A DNA stretch of 64,000 nucleotides. It comes from Acanthornis magna. Lineage: Eukaryota; Chordata; Aves; Passeriformes; Acanthizidae. Positions 43,715 to 56,800 of this stretch are shown here, piece by piece (positions within the stretch are counted from its first letter, which is position 1; the number at the start of each line of letters is the position of its first letter). The DNA lies in NCBI GenBank assembly GCA_036785705.1, contig JAWUZG010000001.1, forward strand, positions 8,928,001 to 8,992,000, given 5' to 3'. The notes beneath the pieces were generated by a model that was given only the letters and a program-made list of their open reading frames with translations, was not told the DNA's origin and made no database searches. Position numbers and translations under genes: made by a program.

Positions 43715-43860
43715 TTGGCCAGTCTAGCTGAATAGTCTAACCTTGGCTTCCTCCATGTGTATAAAGGGATAGTAATATTTACTTACCTATCTCATGGGAG
43801 TGTTATGGGGATTAATTATTTAATGCTTGAGAAGCACTTTAAAGATTAAAATTCCTAGTT
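43715..43860 (+). repeat. MIR-like SINE relic
   Basis: The segment contains, in MIR order, 'ccttggcttcctccatgtgt', 'aaagggatagtaatatttac', 'ttacctatctcatgggagtg', 'ttatggggattaatt' and 'gaagcactttaaagat'. These correspond to the central and 3' parts of the tRNA-derived amniote MIR/CORE SINE. The 5' tRNA-like part is mostly lost. MIR relics are sparse in birds, so this copy must predate the bird-mammal split if correct. Confidence 0.6.
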
Positions 43861-45499
43861 GACTACTCATTATTATTGCTAAAGCATAACCTTGATAATC
43901 CATGCCAAAACTGGCAGTGTCCCCCCACATCTGAGCAGAGATTTATTAATAAGGCTATTGAGCAAGTTCTCTTATTATTAAAGCTTAATTATTCTAATAT
44001 AATATTCTGGAGTAGATTTACTAATATGGTGTAAAGAGTAGATAATTACAGCTAAACTACAGTGAATAAAGCAGATGAACAAACATTATCCCTGCTTTGG
44101 TTCACATAAACTGACAAGCAGACTTCCCAAAGAAGGGGAAAGTCCCACCCACAAATCTTATTCTAACATTTCTTTTCATGGCTTCCTGTATTTCCATCCA
44201 CTTGACAATACTAGAAAATAAGCACCTGAAATACAGAATCTCAAAGAATGCAGCCATCCCTCTGTCTCTACAACATCAGTTTTCCTTTCTTTCATGTAAT
44301 CCAGACAAATAGGTAAAACAGGAATTCAGTAACACTTACCATGTCTTTGCAGTTCCATCATAATATCCCAGAAAATCCCTCTTGTGCTGCTCATCTCCCA
44401 GTCCCTCTCATTTGCCACGGGCCCCCAGTCAATAGCAAGACTGCATCAGTGCAACTTGTTCTTACTCAGAGTTAGCTTCCCCTCGTGTCTGTGATGGTGT
44501 CCTTGCCCCAGGGAGCTGTGTCAAAGGGAACAGTGTGAAGGCTCACAGGAATATTCCTGTGTCACCCAACCTCTGTGTCAGAGAGCCTTGCCAGCAGCCT
44601 GATTCTATAATGCCCAAGACTAAATTAAACTAACAAGGCTTCTCATGATCTCTTCTCATTGACATCAGGAATATGGTGAGTCTGAATGATCACACAGAGA
44701 GTGACACAAAAACCTGTTATTCCAACCATTAGGGAGGCGAAGGCAAGCTCTGTCCACAGAGGGATTTGCAGTTGGTTCTGCCTCTGTCTGTCCTCACTCT
44801 GCCATCCCATGGTGCAGCTCCTGGCTGATGCTTTGTGGCCTGATCACGGGGAAAGGTTAGAAGAGGTCATGGCTTCTGTTGTATTTCTTAGAGCTTGTTA
44901 TTCCCAGCTTGGGGAAAAAAAGAAAAGGAAAAAAAAACCCAGAAAATGAAATGTGGGGTTTTTTTTACTTTGACAATATGAGGTAACTGTGAGTCTCCAG
45001 CCAATGCTTAATGAACACGACCATAGAGAGTGTTGAATTTTGTTGAGCAACAGCAACACATATGCAACCCAGAATTTTGAACATCTGGGTTTTCTAACAG
45101 CAGTAGTTTGTGTTTACATATTAGGAGCTAAATATTACAGTGTAAAATTCATTTCTTCATTCACTTCCATCTCATTATACAGTTTCCAGAGAAATGTCTC
45201 AGCATTCCAAAGATACTGCAACAGCCCTGACAGCAGGTGTGGTCCCAGAGTCAGCTCTGCACCTTCTTTTCTTAGACCCCCTGAAAAGGGTCTGAAAAGA
45301 GTTTGCTAAAGAGACACTAAGCTGCTTCTGCAGCTTCTGCCCTAAGCAGGACAGGACTACTTATTCGTGAGCTTTGTGACTAAGAATGGGTTCAAACCAA
45401 GCTGTGTGTTTTGCTTAAGATCTGCTCTCACTCTTAAAGTGAGAACCTCAGTGCCTACCAGAACCAACTTTCTAGGGGCATTTCATACACAGTCAAAAT

Positions 45500-45850
45500 G
45501 GTCTGAATTCCTCACTTATTAAGTAAATTTTATTTATTATCTACATGCTTTTAATAACGACAGCTATTTATTGACCTGACAGAATGTGATGCCTACTGTT
45601 AACGCCCATTTTGGCTGTGATAATTAATGATTTTAATATTTAACTTTAATTAAGTGTGTAATATCCAACTTGTAAATTATTCAGTCTCTGCAGAATGTTT
45701 TTCATTAATACCACACATTCTATTAACATATTTATGAACACCTTTTATGACTTAATGTGGCTTAATTCTATTAATAAAAACTAATTTGAAAGTCATTATC
45801 TTTTTTAATTATACAGTAACTTCCAATGTAGATTTTCCAGCTCCAGCATG
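45500..45850. other. AT-rich block, candidate conserved non-coding element
   Basis: This block of complex but AT-rich sequence is packed with ATTA cores, including gataattaatgattttaat, aactttaattaagtg and ttcattaatacc. It is not a microsatellite and has no frames. The resemblance to conserved neural enhancers is compositional only. Confidence 0.28.
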
Positions 45851-46351
45851 GCTCTGGAAGAGAACTGCTGAGATTTCTCCAGTTCTAATCTGCTGCCTGG
45901 CCACACAGGAAAAAATAAAACCTTCTTTATTGACAGGATGATTATTGCCTGAGTAGCTCTGATCTGATAAATATGTGAGAAACTCAGGACTTCAATAAGG
46001 GCACCAAACCATCTGAAGGACCTAGCGAATGATAATGTGTGGTCAGAGCAGCGTCACTCGAGGCTGGTACTTAAGCTGTCCAAAGACTTAACATTGGCAT
46101 AGCAGTGAGGAGCTTCCTGTGGAGGATAAAAGCACCATGCAGTCTGCAACTCTTCACTTCAGCTCTTTCGGTATTAGTAATCCTGCAACATTTATGCAGA
46201 TGGATTAAGCTGATTCAAAGAAAAATCAAATTTACCAAGGGTTACAACCTGTCCCTGAAGGTGAGGGCAACTGAAGTTCTTGTTAATAGATCCCTTGGCG
46301 GGGATTTGAGTGAAGCAACACTGAATGATCAGTGTTTATAAATAAATAAAT

Positions 46352-46577
46352 GGGGGGGGGGGGGTAGAATAATTTGGTTGCAATGGAAAGCAGGTATATA
46401 GCCATTTTGATTATTACCTACAGTAATATAAAAATATAAAAGCATGCAATATCACTTAAGAAAATATTTAAGGGAAAAAGAGAGAGAAAAGGGAAAAAAA
46501 AAAAAGAAAGAGAAAAGAAAAGAGAAAAGAAAAGAGAAAAGAAAAAAGAAAAGTAAAGAAAAGAAAAGAAAAGAAAG
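46352..46577 (+). repeat. G13 run followed by a purine (AAAAG)n tract
   Basis: A run of 13 G lies at 46352-46364. About 110 bp later comes a nearly pure purine stretch at 46472-46577, built of GAAAA/AAAAG pentamers. Both are simple repeats. The long purine strand could form non-B DNA. Confidence 0.9.
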
Positions 46578-47689
46578 TTTAAGGACCCCTTCTAAGACAT
46601 GAGAGCTGCTTCTCACATCATCCTAGTTGAGCCAGTTACGCCCCGTCAGAAGGTATGAATAACATGAATGTCCTGATTCATTCCCCAGAGGGATTTTACA
46701 CCTGAGATAGTTCTGTAAGGGAGGACATTGGCATGATAAAAAGTATTATCCCACCTCACAGGATCTGCATCTTATCAGCCTCTTCTCTTATCTGGCTCAA
46801 AACCCAGCTTGTCCCTAAACAAATGTTCATGCACACCTGCTCTGCTCCTGGGCTGCGACCTTGCACATCCTCAGCAAAGCACCTGCTGCTTTTGCAAATG
46901 GACAATTGTTTGAGTCATTAACCATTAACATTTCACTCTCACAAAAAGCTCACTCAGATTAGTGATCACAATGATTTAAATATTTAGTTGATAGGACTGT
47001 TACCTAGTGTCATATCTATGGAATACTAAACTGGGTCTTGGAATGAGAGGTATACTCATAATCATCTGGCCTTAAGGTTCACAGCCAGAATTCTATTACA
47101 GTAAATTAGTAAACTACTACCTTAATTTACCTGTTTCTGAAATACAACCTGCTTGTAGGTGTGGCTCCTTATTTTTTCCCCTCTCCCATTCTGTGCTTTG
47201 GATAGCTTTCTTCTGCATAGAAAAATTACCCTTTTTTACTCTTGCTATTGTAAGGGCAGTGTTAAAATCTCAACCCTGTTGTAAGATGTGACTGATGTTG
47301 TTGGGAAGAGCCAAATGATGCAGAGCTTAGGCACTATTACAACATCACTGTGAATTGTTTGTAGGTACAATTTTTATTTAAGGTGTGAACGATGGCAGAG
47401 TAATCAAGAGAGGGCTAAAGCAGCACCTCATCATCATCCAAGGCAATCCAGTCCACCTGCTCTTCACAGCAGAAACTCTGAGTGCTTCTGAATTCATTCT
47501 GAATTCATTTCAGGCTGCTCCTCTGGACCACTTACACAGTGGCCTGTGTTTTCTAAAAAGGACCTGCTGTGGGGTGATGGGTGTAGATTTCTGTGTTCAT
47601 CCACTCAGCTCTGATTCACAGCCTCCAAAAGGGTTTCCCATAAGGAACTCCCCAACATTGATTGTGTACATGTTCAACAGAAGAGCAGA

Positions 47690-47742
47690 CATCTATTTCC
47701 AGAGGTCTTTTGAGACACCTCTCTCTCTGTGACTCTGTGAGG
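47690..47742 (+). mobile_element. Possible diverged CR1 3' tail
   Basis: 'ttccagaggtcttttgagac' followed by 'ctctgtgactctgtgag' resembles the CR1 3' end (ccagaggtccctt ... ttctgtgattctgtga). The fragment is short and diverged, so the call is tentative. Confidence 0.35.
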
Positions 47743-50700
47743 CAATTAAATAATTATCTCAAGTGGTAAGGACAGTAAAATACTGGTGAAGCAGCGCTGT
47801 AATTAAAGAACTAACTCAGGGAAAGGGATTTACTGATGATGCTCTGGGTATAGTAATGTAGGATCAAAACCAGTGCAGAATAATAATAGGAACTCTCTAA
47901 GTCAGATCAGTTGCTTCCCATGTTTCTTTGTTAGTCATATTTAAAGACTACATTACATAAAAAATTGAAAAGTGCTTTCATCCATAGTGCTTGCTACAGA
48001 TTAAAGCAAACACAAATCAATGTGTGTGGCTTTCTTGTTTCAAGAAAACACTCAGCATTTTTCTAAAGGATTTATTAACTATTTTCCTTGCAATATGCAG
48101 TTTTGCCCTCTATGCCCCAAGTTTAAATTTTCCCTTTCACTCTGTTCCAAAAACAAGCAATATCATCTCCTGAGCTTCTGTAGATTTGGTCTCCCAAGCA
48201 AACTAACAATCTGCTCTTTCTGAAGTGTTGCAATAATTCTCAAATTAGATCTCTGAGCATGAAAGCACTTCTCTAACAAACCTCTAAGCAGAGTGCAGAA
48301 GAGGTGATGAAAGTGAATTTTACCTGAGATGGGATCATCCAAAGTTTCATTAGATGACCCTTGCAAGAAATGAACAGCGTATCTGCTGCAAAAATATTTA
48401 GGGCATCTTCCATTTAGTATCTAGGTAAAGTATGCAATGGAAGAGGGATATAATGAACCCAACGGAGCTAAATTGTTGCTCATCAGTAATGACCAGGAAC
48501 ATGAAAAGAAGTAGGGCATGTGAGTATCAATGGCACTGGGAATTGAGCCAAGCAGGATGTAGAGCTGTGCTTCCCAGTGTTGGAATAGGTCGGTGGCTGA
48601 ATTTTCTGGATGTAAAATTAAACATTTCAAGTTTACAGAGATAGAAATATTCATCACTTACGTTCATACCTTATCAGTCCTTGTGAACATCTGCAGAAGC
48701 CAGGCCACCGATAGCTCCATGTAATAGTAAAAGTGGCCACTTTTTCCAGTATTAGACCAGAGGCAAAAACAAAAATGTGGAATGACTTCGGGGACAGAAA
48801 GACTAGGTCTGGCATTGTTTCATACCTCAAATATCAGTCCTTCATAATGAATCATTCTGTTCTTTTGAAAAGGACAAGTACAAAATTTAGAAGTGAAAGA
48901 TGTCAGGACTCAGATGCATGTTTATTTTCCTGTAATCTTTCGTGACTTGTAAACTAACTTTGACTACCCTGAGCAACCATCCTCAAACTTTGGATCCTCA
49001 AAAATAAATGTGTGAAGCCAACAAAACAAATTACTAAAAAGTAGAAAGATTCCGCTCTTGGGCAAAGCTACATTTAAAGTTACATTTATAAGGTACTCTA
49101 AAAGTCCAGAGTCACCATGACATTGCTGAGTTCAGACAGGCAAGAGGTATAACAAATGTGGCTGCATTAAGATAACAAGGAATTAGATTAGGTTTCCATT
49201 ACATCAGAAACAAGACTTCAAAATACTAAGCTGATCACTCAACTGCATGTGTGAGAAAGGAGAAGTAGTTCATACACTAAAATAAGCAAGTATAACCTGG
49301 ATTTATTTTTATAAAGGTATATGATATGTATCTAATTTCTACACACAGAGTTAACTTTTTGCACCCATTGCATGCTGCTATCCTACCTTAGTAAAGCATA
49401 AGGACAGTGCTAATGATGGAAAGGCTATCCCACCTGGATGTGCCCACAGTGACTGACCAAAGCACCATATCGCAGCAGAGAGCACCTGAATCCATTGGTG
49501 TTCGCTTCCAGTTTGATTCACTTTTGTTGAAATACTGGTGTTCAGGGATCTGATGTGGATAAGTTCAGTGGAAAGGGAGACAAACAAAGTGTAATTTTAA
49601 GCCAAGAAGAGTGTAATTTGTGAGAAAACATTTGCATAGCATATTGAATAATTAACAAGAATTACAGTTTATAGCTAGAAGTACAGGCAGGCTGTAAGTT
49701 GGGGGCAGAGCCCATTGCCATTCACTTTCTGGGACAGGCTGGGGGAAAGAGTGCCATATAGTGTCACATTTCCATAAGGCTGATAGCTGAACAGAAAGTA
49801 CCAGGAGCCTTTCTAACCATGAAGTCTTCAGAGAATCATTCATTTCAGGAGACAAAGGGTGCTATATGCTTGGGTTGTGGAAGTTTCAGGATAAAAGATT
49901 AAAGATTCTTTATATATTCTGAAATATCCCTCCTTGGAGAGTGTTAAAGAAAAGCTGCAGGAGACCAATGCAATCAGGAACATCAAAGACATGTCAAGCT
50001 ATAATGAGAAAGACCCAAATGCATTCCTGGTGTAACACTGCCAACATTAGTGGATACTCACCAGGGGACAATTTGTCCCATTTTTGTTATTAGCAGCATC
50101 TGTAAGAACTGCTTGCCACCTCCTGGCAATACATAACTTCAGACAAAAAAAAGGGGGGGAAAAATAAAGCACCATATTTTCTATTCAGTCAAACCCTCTT
50201 TGATTCCCTAGGAAAATAATTCTGGGAAGATATCAGAACAGCTGCTTAGACATTTCAGAAAACGTTTCATTCAGAGTAATGCAAGTGTTCAAAGCTTTAA
50301 TATATTGTACATTATTCATATAATTTGAAAATTACAAAGGCTTTGAGATTTTGTTGTACTTAAGTAATAAAGTGTGATGTAATTTCTACTCTTACTGCTA
50401 AATAGTCAATAAATTAATATTAGTACTTTATGGATAATTATATGTGATGAAAAATCACATCTCTTTGATAAACTACTAAACAATTACCTAAAATATTTTG
50501 ATGCTAAGGGAGAACTTAGCCACAAATCAGAGGTCCATGGGCAGAGCTCTCCTCTCTATTAGGAGTAAAGCCAGGGTTCTTTTATTCATGGCTCAAACAT
50601 AAGCTTTCAGCCAGCACTGGATCCAGGCAGAACAGTTAATTCAGCAGCAAATAGACACATGAGAGCAGTACCCTCATTTCCACTCCATTGAATGTGCATG

Positions 50701-52417
50701 AGCCGACACAGCAAAACAAACAATTCATGTATGTGGCAGTTCTACCTCAAACAAAAATACCTTTAGACAGAAAACTTCTACTCCTGATGTTTTCCCCTTG
50801 TCGCTCTTCCTCCAAAATGGCTGTGTTCATCTCCCGCTTGTCCTCCCACACACTCCGCTGTTGTGTCTGTGGTGTCTCTTACTCAGTTAGCAATTGCCTC
50901 CTTTGCCTGGGAGTTATGGGAAGCAGGTCGTAGGTGAGTCATTCTTACACATCCCATGGAGAAGTGCCACCACCTTGTGTTCCAGGAGCTCGTGGAAAAT
51001 AAAAGCCACCCAGTAAACACCTACTAAATTACACCAAATGAAATGCCATCACAGTGACAGATTATAGTCCTGCTCCCGGCTCGTTTATCTTGGCAAAATT
51101 AGTGGGTCAAGGGAGATTTTCTCCCTTCAAAGAAGGGAGGAAGGCATCTATTAGCCTTCAGTGAGATGTATACTTTTGAAAAACAATTTCTCTCACAGTA
51201 AGGATGTTATCCATGGTGGCAAAGTCAGAAACAAATTCAAAACTATGTTGTCCCTAAATCTCTCCAGCAGTTGCAACTGAATGCGATATCATTCTCATCT
51301 GCTTGCAAGTTGTTTGGGCATTAGTAGTTCATGCTCTGTTAAACAGATACTATTGTCAGTTCCTCCCAGAGGTGAAGGAAGAAAAAAGTAAAATCAGTGC
51401 TCTGTCTCTGGTTTAGTATGTGTACAAAATACTTTGAGATAGATTGGAATAACAGACAGTAAAAGTAGGTTATGTTCCCAATTAACACAAAGGCTTTACA
51501 AAAAGCCTTAGACCAACAGAACAAAAAAATATTCAGAAATATTAATATCTCTTTCCAAAAATGCAGCTAGAACCTGAGTATAAGCATAAAAATAAATTAT
51601 TAGTTAAACTGCTCTGCAGGATAAAATTTTGCATTTTTCTCCTGTTATATTTGTTATAGAAAAGCAATCATTTTAGTGCTGGTTGAACAAGTCCAAATGA
51701 CCCCTTATGGCTTGAACACAGCTCTTTAAAAGGTTTTTCTTTTGAGCAACAAATTATTTACATTTCTGTACTTCGCTCTACTCTAGTAATTTTTTTATTT
51801 TTCCATAATGTTCAAACATTAGAGGGAAGTGGGCTACAATACCCTCACATGAGTATTCTCCTCACTAGCCAGTGACATATTGCAATAATGGCTTGTTGAC
51901 ATTAACATCTACCAAGGCTGAGGATGACTTTCCATATAATGTCATTTTATTGGGAAAAAAAAGCAGGTTAGGTTGGGTTTGGCTGTCTCAGATTGATGAT
52001 ACTTAAACCTTAAAGAAAGTGATTTTGTTCTTACTTGCAAGTGCTGTTTTGCTACAGAATATAAATGATAGTTTTATTCCATGGCAACGTTCCCCAGCCA
52101 CTGGAAATACAACCTATATATAGGTGCCTTCCCAACAAGTATTTTAAACACAGTGTAGCCAGTGACCCACCTGGGGGTATCCCACAGCCAAACTTCTATA
52201 AGCTGTGGCTCCAAGCTTTCTTGCTTAGTTGGCCAAGTTATCTTTTACTTAGGGTTTTCTGGGGGAGAAATAAAATCCAGTAATGCACATAATATGGCAT
52301 GTCCCAATTTCTAGACACTTATTTATCACTATATGTAAGAGATATGCTGATTCACTATGATTTCTCACTACAACATTTGGTTGTTTTTTAATCCCCTTTA
52401 AAAAAATAAAGTAGAAG

Positions 52418-52434
52418 AAAAAAAAAAAAAAAAA
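52418..52434 (+). repeat. A17 homopolymer
   Basis: An uninterrupted run of 17 A is preceded by 'taaaaaaataaagtagaag'. It could be an old retroposon tail, but no element body or target duplication is recognisable upstream. Confidence 0.8.
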
Positions 52435-52735
52435 GGAAACTTGTCTCAGGGGCAGCCCATTAATAAATCAGTTCTATCATCTCCAGGGAATAAAACAGCA
52501 GGCCACTAACATCCAGGTCTCCTCTCCTGAGCGTCCCACAAATAACTGGTACCATATTATCCTTTGTGCCTCAGAGGAGCTACAAGAGGTGTTTGCCAGC
52601 CTGGTTTTGAACCGTGGCCCCCTGGTTTGTCCTCCTGGAGGAGAACCAGCTGATTTGAGCATAGAGGTATATTTTCCACAGAGGCAGTCTTGTTACCTGA
52701 AAGCTTCTTGCTGCTCCAGGCCATTTGGTGTTTTT

Positions 52736-52740
52736 ACTGG
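52736..52740. repeat. Target site duplication, left copy (actgg)
   Basis: actgg directly precedes the left LTR and is repeated at 59726-59730 directly after the right LTR. A 5-bp duplication is typical of ERV-L-like and some class II elements. Confidence 0.9.
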
Positions 52741-52763
52741 TGTCTTCGTTTGATAGACAGGTG

Positions 52764-52799
52764 TCTGTTTAGGAAGGTGGGAACCTTCCTTAGAACAGA
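52764..52799. repeat. Long inverted repeat near the LTR end (copy in 3' LTR)
   Basis: tctgtttaggaaggt, loop ggga, then accttcct and tagaacaga form an 8-bp perfect inner stem plus a nearly perfect outer stem. It lies about 25 bases from the element's 3' terminus, in the presumed U5. The same structure is at 58797-58832, about 30 bases from the primer site. A role in RNA packaging or reverse-transcription initiation is possible but not shown. Confidence 0.75.
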
Positions 52800-53570
52800 G
52801 AATGTGAATCCCCTTCCCTCCGAATTATTATAACTTTAGAATCAAGGGCTCTCAGGCAAAGGTATGGGAAAAGGAATAAGAGTTTTTTTACTAGTATCTA
52901 TACTGAGGTAAACAATCAGTAACAAAAAACAGTAAACAAGGTAAAGAAAAACAGTAAACAAAACCAAAAAAAACTCGGTGGCAAATGTCCCTGGACTGTC
53001 AGGCACGTTCTCGGTTGGTGCAGTCACGGTCACGGCCAGCAGGGGCGCTGTTGGGCTCCTAGACCAGCCGGACAGGTGCGATGACTCCCGGGAAGCTGCA
53101 GATGGCGCTGTGCCGCGAGGTTGGATCTGTGTCGCGCGTAATGGCCGACGGGCTGGAGCAGGGTGGAGCGCAGATGGACGGGGGGCGCAGCAGAGAGCCC
53201 AGAGCCGGGAGATGGAGCGGCCGGGTCAGCCCACCCGGGCCAGCCAGCAGAGGAGGCGGCAGGAAACTCCGCAGTTGGGGCAGGCAGGGTGCGGGGCAGC
53301 AGGCAGGGCGCGGGGTGGTGGCAGGCGGGGGTCCCGTTCCGCTGCAGTGCAGCTGGGAGATGCACCCTCCCGGAGGGGAAGAGATGATTGGAGTCCCGTG
53401 CCCCGAGAACTCACCCACCAGGTAGAGAAAAACTAGTGCAAAGCCGGGCTTTTCTTTTCCTGCAGTCGCAGCCAAAAAAACGGAGAGCCGTTCCTTCCAC
53501 TGCTGTCTCCTCCGAGACTTGTGAGCGAGTCCGTGTGTCGTTATCAAGTCTTGCTATCTCTTGTTCCCGT

Positions 53571-53578
53571 GCCCGCCC
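53571..53578 (-). promoter_or_regulatory. GC box (Sp1-like) in the 3' LTR
   Basis: gcccgccc on the + strand gives GGGCGGGC in element orientation, about 115-120 bases from the LTR 5' edge. The equivalent in the promoter-bearing 5' LTR is at 59604-59611. No clear TATA box is seen nearby, so a CpG-rich, TATA-less LTR promoter is plausible. Confidence 0.45.
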
Positions 53579-53692
53579 AGCCAAAAAAGTCTTTGTCTCT
53601 TTTGTGAGAGTAAAATGTCCTCTAAGTACCGATCGTTACTTGCCTAGCAACAGAATGGGAAAAATTCCACTTCCCCCCCCCAACCTCCAACA

Positions 53693-53719
53693 TTATCCAC
53701 CCCGAATTTTTTCCATTCC
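53693..53719 (-). other. Candidate polypurine tract next to the 3' LTR
   Basis: In element orientation the 27 bases before the 3' LTR are mostly purine (GGAATGGAAAAAA, then GGGGTGGATAA) but interrupted by pyrimidines. This is the expected place for the plus-strand primer. The tract is less clean than usual. Confidence 0.45.
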
Positions 53720-53820
53720 AACATATTACATTGAACTTAAGCCTTTAAACTATATACATACAAGCATTACTCTGAATATACACATACAGATATGCATACA
53801 GGCACCGTGTTATGGGCAGT

Positions 53821-56800
53821 TCAACCCCAACTGAGGTCTCCCTGAGGTATGCATCGTGTCTCTCCATCCTCTTGCATCACCCACCAGGTACACCCTGGTC
53901 CTTGAGCAAAGACAACCCCACGGGTGGGTCTATCTTTGCTCAAGGCAGAATTAATCCAAACAGTTTTCCCCAGCATGCCTCTCATTTGCACTACTGGAAC
54001 CTTATCCCCGTCTGCTGTTTGCAAGGGTTCAGATTGGGCAGGGCCAGCCCTGTTGGTGGAGCCTCGGGTGTTAACTAGCCAGGTGGCCTTGGCTAAATGC
54101 TGTTCCCAATTTTTGAAAGTCCCCCCACCTAAAGCCTTCAAGGTGGTTTTTAGCAGGCCGTTGCATCGCTCTACTTTACCAGCAGCAGGTGCATGATAAG
54201 GAATGTGGTACACCCACTCAATGCCATGTTCCTTAGCCCAGGTGTTTATGAGGCTATTTTTGAAATGAGTCCCGTTGTCCGACTCAATTCTCTCAGGGGT
54301 ACCATGCCTCCAAAGGACTTGCCTTTCAAGGCCCAGGATGGTGTTGCGGGCAGTGGCATGAGGTACAGGGTAGGTCTCCAGCCACCCAGTGGTGGCCTCT
54401 ACCATTGTGAGCACGTAGCGCTTGCCGTGGCGGGTTTGAGGCAGTGTGATGTAATCGATCTGCCAGGCCTCCCCATACTTATATTTGGTCCACCTTCCCC
54501 CATACCACAGGGGTTTCACCCGCTTGGCTTGCTTGATGGCAGCGCATGTCTCACAGTTATGGATCACCTGGGAGATACAGTCCATAGTTAGATCCACCCC
54601 TCGGTCTCGTGCCCACTTATAGGTGGCATCTCTGCCCTGATGGCCTGAGGCATCATGGGCCCATCGGGCTAGGAACAACTCTCCTTTGTGCTGCCAATCT
54701 AAATCTACCTGTGACACCTGTATTTTTGCAGCCTGATCTACCTGTTCATTGTTTCGGTGTTCCTCATTAGCTCGGCTCTTGGGGACATGGGCATCCACAT
54801 GACGGACTTTCACAGGTAGCTTCTCTACCCGACTGGCAATGTCTCGCCATTCGTCAGCAGCCCAGATTGGTCTTCCTCTACGTTGCCAGTTGGCCTTTTT
54901 CCACCTTTCCAACCAACCCCACAGAGCATTGGCTACCATCCATGAATCAGTGTACAGGTACAGCTTTGGCCACTTCTCTCTTTCAGCAATGTCCAGGGCC
55001 AGCTGAACGGCTTTGAGTTCGGCAAGTTGGCTTGATCCACCTTCTCCTTCTGTAGCCTCTGCGACCTGCCGTGTGGGGCTCCATACAGCTGCTTTCCATT
55101 TTCGGTTTGCCCCCACAATGCGACAGGAACCATCAGTGAAGAGAGCGTAGCATGTTTCATCTTGCGGCAGTTGGTTGTATGGTGGAGCTTCCTCTGCGCG
55201 AGTCACCTGTTCCTGCTCCTCTTCATCGGTGAGACCAAAGTTTTCACCTTCGGGCCAATTTGTAATTATTTCCAAGATCCCAGGGCGATTCGGGCTTCCA
55301 ATACGGGCGCGCTGCGTGATGAGGGCAATCCATTTACTCCACGTGGCATCGGTGGCGTGGTGGGTAGAGGGAACCTTTCCCTTGAACATCCACCCCAGCA
55401 CCGGTAGTCGGGGTGCAAGAAGAAGTTGTGTTTCCGTGCCAATAACTTCTGAGGCGGCTTGGACGCCTTCATAGGCTGCCAGAATTTCCTTCTCTGTGGG
55501 AGTGTAGTTGGCTTCGGACCCTCTGTAGCTTCGGCTCCAGAATCCCAGTGGACGACCTCGAGTCTCACCAGGCACCTTCTGCCAAAGGCTCCAGGACAGA
55601 CCGTTGCCCCCGGCTGCAGAGTAGAGCACATTCTTCACTTCTGGTCCTGTCCTGACTGGGCCAAGGGCTACCGCATGAGCGATCTCTTGCTTGATCTGGG
55701 CGAAGGCTTGTTGTTGTTCAGGGCCCCAGTGGAAATCATTCTTCTTGCGTGTCACCAGGTAGAGAGGGCTCACAATCTGGCTGTACTCAGGGATGTGCAT
55801 CCTCCAGAAGCCTATGGCACCTAGGAAAGCTTGTGTCTCCTTCTTGTTGGTTGGTGGGGACATCGCTGTGATTTTATTGATGACTTCGGTGGGAATCTGA
55901 CGCCGTCCATCTTGCCACTTCACTCCCAGGAACTGGATCTCTTTGGCAGGCCCCTTGACTTTGCTCCTTTTGATGGCGAGACCGGCTTCCAGAAGAATCT
56001 GGATGATTTTCTCTCCTTTCTCAAACACTTCTTCTGCTGTGTCCCCCCACACAATGATGTCATCGATGTACTGCAGATGTTCTGGAGCCTCACCCTTTTC
56101 CAGTGCAGCCTGGATCAGTCCGTGGCAGATGGTGGGACTGTGTTTCCACCCCTGGGGCAGTCGGTTCCAGGTGTACTGCACGCCCCTCCAGGTGAAAGCA
56201 AACTGAGGCCTGCACTCTGCTGCCAGAGGAATGGAGAAAAATGCATTTGCAATGTCAATAGTGGCGTACCACTTTGCTGCTTTGGACTCCAGTTCATACT
56301 GGAGCTCCAGCATGTCTGGCACGGCAGCGCTCAGCGGTGGAGTCACCTCGTTCAAGGCACGATAGTCCACAGTCAATCTCCAGTCTCCATCAGATCGGCG
56401 CACAGGCCAGATGGGGCTGTTGAAGGGTGAGTGGGCCTTGCTGACCACCCCTTGGCTCTCCAGCTCACGGATCAGCTTGTGGATGGGAATCACAGCATCT
56501 CGATTCGTTCGGTACTGCCGGCGGTGCACTGTCGAGGTGGCAATTGGTACATGTTGTTCCTCCTCCTTCAAGAGTCCAACTGCAGAAGGGTTCTCTGACA
56601 GTCCAGGCAAGGTGTTCAATTGCCTAACGCCCTCTGCCTCAACAGCAGCTATTCCAAAAGCCCACCTGAGTCCTTTCGGGTCTTTGAAATAGCCATTCCG
56701 GAGGAAGTCTATGCCCAGAATACACGGGGCCTTTGGACCAGTCACAATGGGATGTTTCTGCCACTCCTTCCCAGTCAGGCTCACCTCGGCTTCCACCAGC

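Larger units (their letters stand above)
52741..53692 (-). repeat. 3' LTR of the provirus (952 bp)
   Basis: The LTR runs from tgtcttcg to cctccaaca on the + strand, i.e. TGTTGG...AAGACA in element orientation. By reading, it is identical to the copy at 58774-59725 (constant offset 6,033). The middle (about 53040-53410) is very GC- and CpG-rich. The terminal part before the 3' edge of the element holds an A/T-rich tract and a strong inverted repeat at 52764-52799. Frames of 60-160 codons inside it on both strands are duplicated in the other LTR and are probably not genes. Confidence 0.95.

Noticed and set aside
53388..53834. Frames of 100-160 codons on both strands within the LTRs
   Set aside because: They occur identically in both LTRs, overlap on opposite strands and show no domain. 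They follow from the high GC content, which makes stops rare.
54193..56430. Several + strand frames of 80-200 codons opposite pol
   Set aside because: Antisense shadows of an intact, catalytically complete pol frame; no similarity to known proteins.
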